This document shows, one piece after another, positions 61,630-64,000 of a DNA stretch of 64,000 bases; the stretch's first letter is position 1, and every line of letters begins with the position of its first letter. Source of the DNA: Prosopocoilus inquinatus (lineage: Eukaryota; Arthropoda; Insecta; Coleoptera; Lucanidae); the NCBI GenBank assembly GCA_036172665.1, contig JAYKNF010000014.1:2345001-2409000 (forward strand), given 5' to 3'. The position numbers and the translations under genes are program-made. The notes beneath the pieces were generated by a model. The model had not been told where the DNA came from. It did no database searches and saw nothing but the letters and a program-made list of their open reading frames with translations.

Positions 61630-64000
61630 CAACGCTAATACGTGTTGTTTCGTTTAAAACTATTTCCAGCTCCTGCTGCGTCCAAAAACTTTGTATCTCA
61701 CATCAGAGTTACTGGAGTCCATCCAAACGTCAAATAACATGATAGATGAGTAAGGATCGATTAGATACATCACCGGAACAACGCTAATACGTGTTGTTTC
61801 GTTTAAAACTATTTCCAGCTTCTGCTGCGTCCGAAAACTTCGTATCTCACATCAGAGTTACTGGAGTCCATCGAAACGTCAAATAACATGATAGATAAGT
61901 AAGTATCGATTAGATACAGCACAGGAACAACGCTAATACGTGTTGTTTCGTTTAAAACTATTTCCAGCTCCTGCTGCGTCCAAAAACTTTGTATCTCACA
62001 TCAGACTTACTGGAGTGTATCCAAACGTTAAATAACATGTTAGATAAGTAAGGATCGTTTAGATACATCACAGGAACAACGCTAATAGGTGTTGTTTCGT
62101 TCAAAACTATTTCCAGCTTCTGCTGCGTCCGAAATCTTTGTATCTCTCATCCTAGTTACTGGAGTCCATCCAAACGTCAAATAACATGATAGATGAGTAA
62201 GGATCGATTAGATACATCACAGGAACAACGCTAATACGTGTTGTTTCGTTTAATACTATTTCCAGCTTCTGCTGCGTCCGGAAACGTCGTATCTCACATC
62301 AGAGTTACTGGAGTCCATCGAAACGTCAAATAACATGATAGATGAGTAAGGATCGATTAGATACATCACAGGAACAACGCTAATGCCTGTTGCTTCGTTT
62401 AAAACTATTTCCAGCTTCTGCTGCGTCCGAGAACTTCGTATCTCACGTCAGGGTTACTGGAGTCCATCCAAACGTCAAATAACATGATAGATAAGTAAGG
62501 ATCGATTAGATACAGCACAGGAACAACGCTAATACGTGTTGTTTCGTTTAAAACTATTTCCAGCTCCTGCTGCGTCCCAAAACTTTGTATCTCACATCAG
62601 ACACACTGGAGTCCATCCAAACGTCAAATAACATGTTAGATAAGTAAGGATCGTTTAGATACATCACAGGAACAACGCTAATAGGTGGTGTATCGTTCAA
62701 AAGTATTTCCAGCTTCTGCTGCGTCCGAAATCTTTGTATCTCTCATCAGAGTTACTGGAGTCCACTCAAACGTCAAATAACATGATAGATGAGTAAGGAT
62801 CGATTAGATACATCACAGGAACAACGCTAATACGTGTTGTTTCGTTTAAAACTATTTCCAGCTTCTGCTGCGTCCGAAAACGTCGTATCTCACATCAGAG
62901 TTACTGGAGTTAATCCAAACGTCAAATAACATGATAGATAAGTAAGGATCGATTAGATACAGCACAGGAACAACGCCAATACGTGTTGTTTCGTTTAAAA
63001 CTATTTCCAGCTCCTGCTGCGTAAAAAACTTTGTATCTCACATCAGAGTTACTGGAGTCCATCGAAACGTCAAATAACATGATAGATAAGTAAGTATCGA
63101 TTAGATACAGCACAGGAACAACGCTAATACGTGTTGTTTCGTTTAACACTATTTCCAGCTCCTGCTGCGTCCAAAAACTTTGTATCTCACATCAGACTTA
63201 CTGGAGTCCATCCAAACGTCAAATAACATGTTAGATAAGTAAGGATCGTTTAGATACATCACAGGAACAACGCTAATACGTGTTGTTTCGTTCAAAACTA
63301 TTTCCAGCTTCTGCTGCGTCCGATAACTTTGTATCTCACATCAGAGTTACTGGAGTCTGTCCAAACGTCAAATAACATGATAGATGAGTAAGGATCGATT
63401 AGATACATTACAGGAACAACGCTAATATGTGTTGTTTCGTTTAAAACTATTTCCAGATCCTGCTGCGTCCCAAAACTTTGTATCTCACATCAGACACACT
63501 GGAGTCCATCCAAACGTCAAATAACATGTTAGATAAGTAAGGATCGTTTAGATACATCACAGGAACAACGCTAATACGTGTTGTTCCGTTTAAAACTATT
63601 TCCAGCTCCTGCTGCGTCCAAAAACTTTGTATCTCACATCAGACTTACTGGAGTGTATCCAAACGTTAAATAACATGATAGATAAGTAAGGATCGATTAG
63701 ATACAGCACAGGAACAACGCTAATACGTGGTGTTTCGTTTAAAACTATTTCCAGCTCCTGCTGCGTCCAAAAACTTTGTATCTCACATCAGACTTACTGG
63801 AGTCCATCCAAACGTCAAATAACATGTTAGATAAGTAAGGATCGTTTAGATACATCACAGGAACAACGCTAATAGGTGGTGTTTCGTTCAAAACTATTTC
63901 CAGCTTCTGCTGCTTCCGAAATCTTTGTATTTCTCATCAGAGTTACTGGAGTCCATCCAAACGTCAAATAACATGATAGATGAGTAAGGATCGATTATAT
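61630..64000 (+). repeat. Terminal macro-duplication, copy 2 (runs off the window)
   Basis: This is the second copy of 55375-57745. The match is still running at the last base, so the full duplicated length is unknown. It follows a segment, about 60720-61660, that matches 53130-54065 at offset 7596 (GTTTAACAC, CAGATAACATG, ACTACTTCC, GATAGATTAG). Confidence 0.9.

Larger units (their letters stand above)
1..64000 (+). repeat. 149-bp satellite DNA array filling the whole window (about 430 monomers)
   Basis: The same unit recurs without interruption. Unit starts at 154, 303, 452, 601 and 750 are each 149 bp apart, and landmark spacings across the window are whole multiples of 149 after correcting for a few small indels. 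All copies have the same orientation. The last unit is cut by the window edge at about monomer position 80. Neighbouring copies differ by roughly 9%. The consensus is about 39% G+C. Every reading frame meets stops, for example in the TAAGTAAGG stretch, and 149 is not divisible by three, so the frame shifts at each unit. There is no gene, RNA gene, transposon or unique DNA anywhere in the window. A centromeric or pericentromeric location is inferred from array length and purity. I do not recognise the satellite family or species. Confidence 0.98.

Noticed and set aside
1..64000. CRISPR array
   Set aside because: The unit is 149 bp with no short constant repeat and unique spacers. The whole unit is repeated and nothing like cas genes is present.
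1..64000. Canonical CENP-B boxes
   Set aside because: I found no monomer with the CGGG half of the box. Only a 6-of-9 partial match exists, so it is listed as box-like with low confidence.
1..64000. Nested transposon or LTR inside the array
   Set aside because: Offsets remain multiples of 149 throughout and I saw no foreign stretch, target-site duplication or poly-A tract.
1..64000. Inverted monomers or strand switches
   Set aside because: I looked for the reverse complement of the conserved core and found none. All units have the same orientation.

Overview
The window is one uninterrupted tandem array of a satellite DNA. The monomer is 149 bp, and about 430 copies run head to tail in one orientation from the first base to the last. 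I found no gene, RNA gene, transposon, simple-sequence tract, inversion or unique DNA. The organism is eukaryotic, and I cannot name the species or match the monomer to a satellite I know. The consensus monomer has about 39% G+C (58 of 149 bases) and 8 CpG steps against about 5.6 expected. CpG is therefore not depleted, which suits a lineage without heavy germline CpG methylation, such as many invertebrates. A pure array this long is typical of centromeric or pericentromeric heterochromatin.

Monomer scale: neighbouring monomers differ by roughly 9% (14 differences in the one pair I counted). Differences concentrate in a few variable patches: near positions 5-8, 15-24, 32-40, 57-64, 83-86, 102-108 and 134-149. 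Between them lie conserved stretches, notably ACAGGAACAACGCTAAT and a TTCG...AAAACTATTTCC stretch. Each monomer carries a short dyad (arms AACAACGC and GTGTTGTT) followed directly by a motif that partly resembles the CENP-B box.

Higher-order scale: long runs of 6 to 37 monomers are repeated almost base for base at distances that are whole multiples of 149 bp once a few marker indels are counted. From 1 to 22 kb the copies sit at offsets of 2.7, 4.3, 4.9-5.1, 7.16 and 13.4 kb. A 33-monomer run at 21.6-26.5 kb recurs at 33.5-38.4 kb. From about 38 kb to the end, a 6.3-7.2 kb unit (42-48 monomers) recurs in series. A 31.1-32.4 kb island resembles the left part of the array although it lies among right-type monomers. 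The picture is repeated in-register unequal exchange or conversion, with recent large duplications.

Nothing here works as a gene set. The only plausible functions are structural: centromere or heterochromatin DNA, phased nucleosomes, and possibly satellite transcripts. All open reading frames are 75 codons or fewer and are by-products of single substitutions in the repeat.
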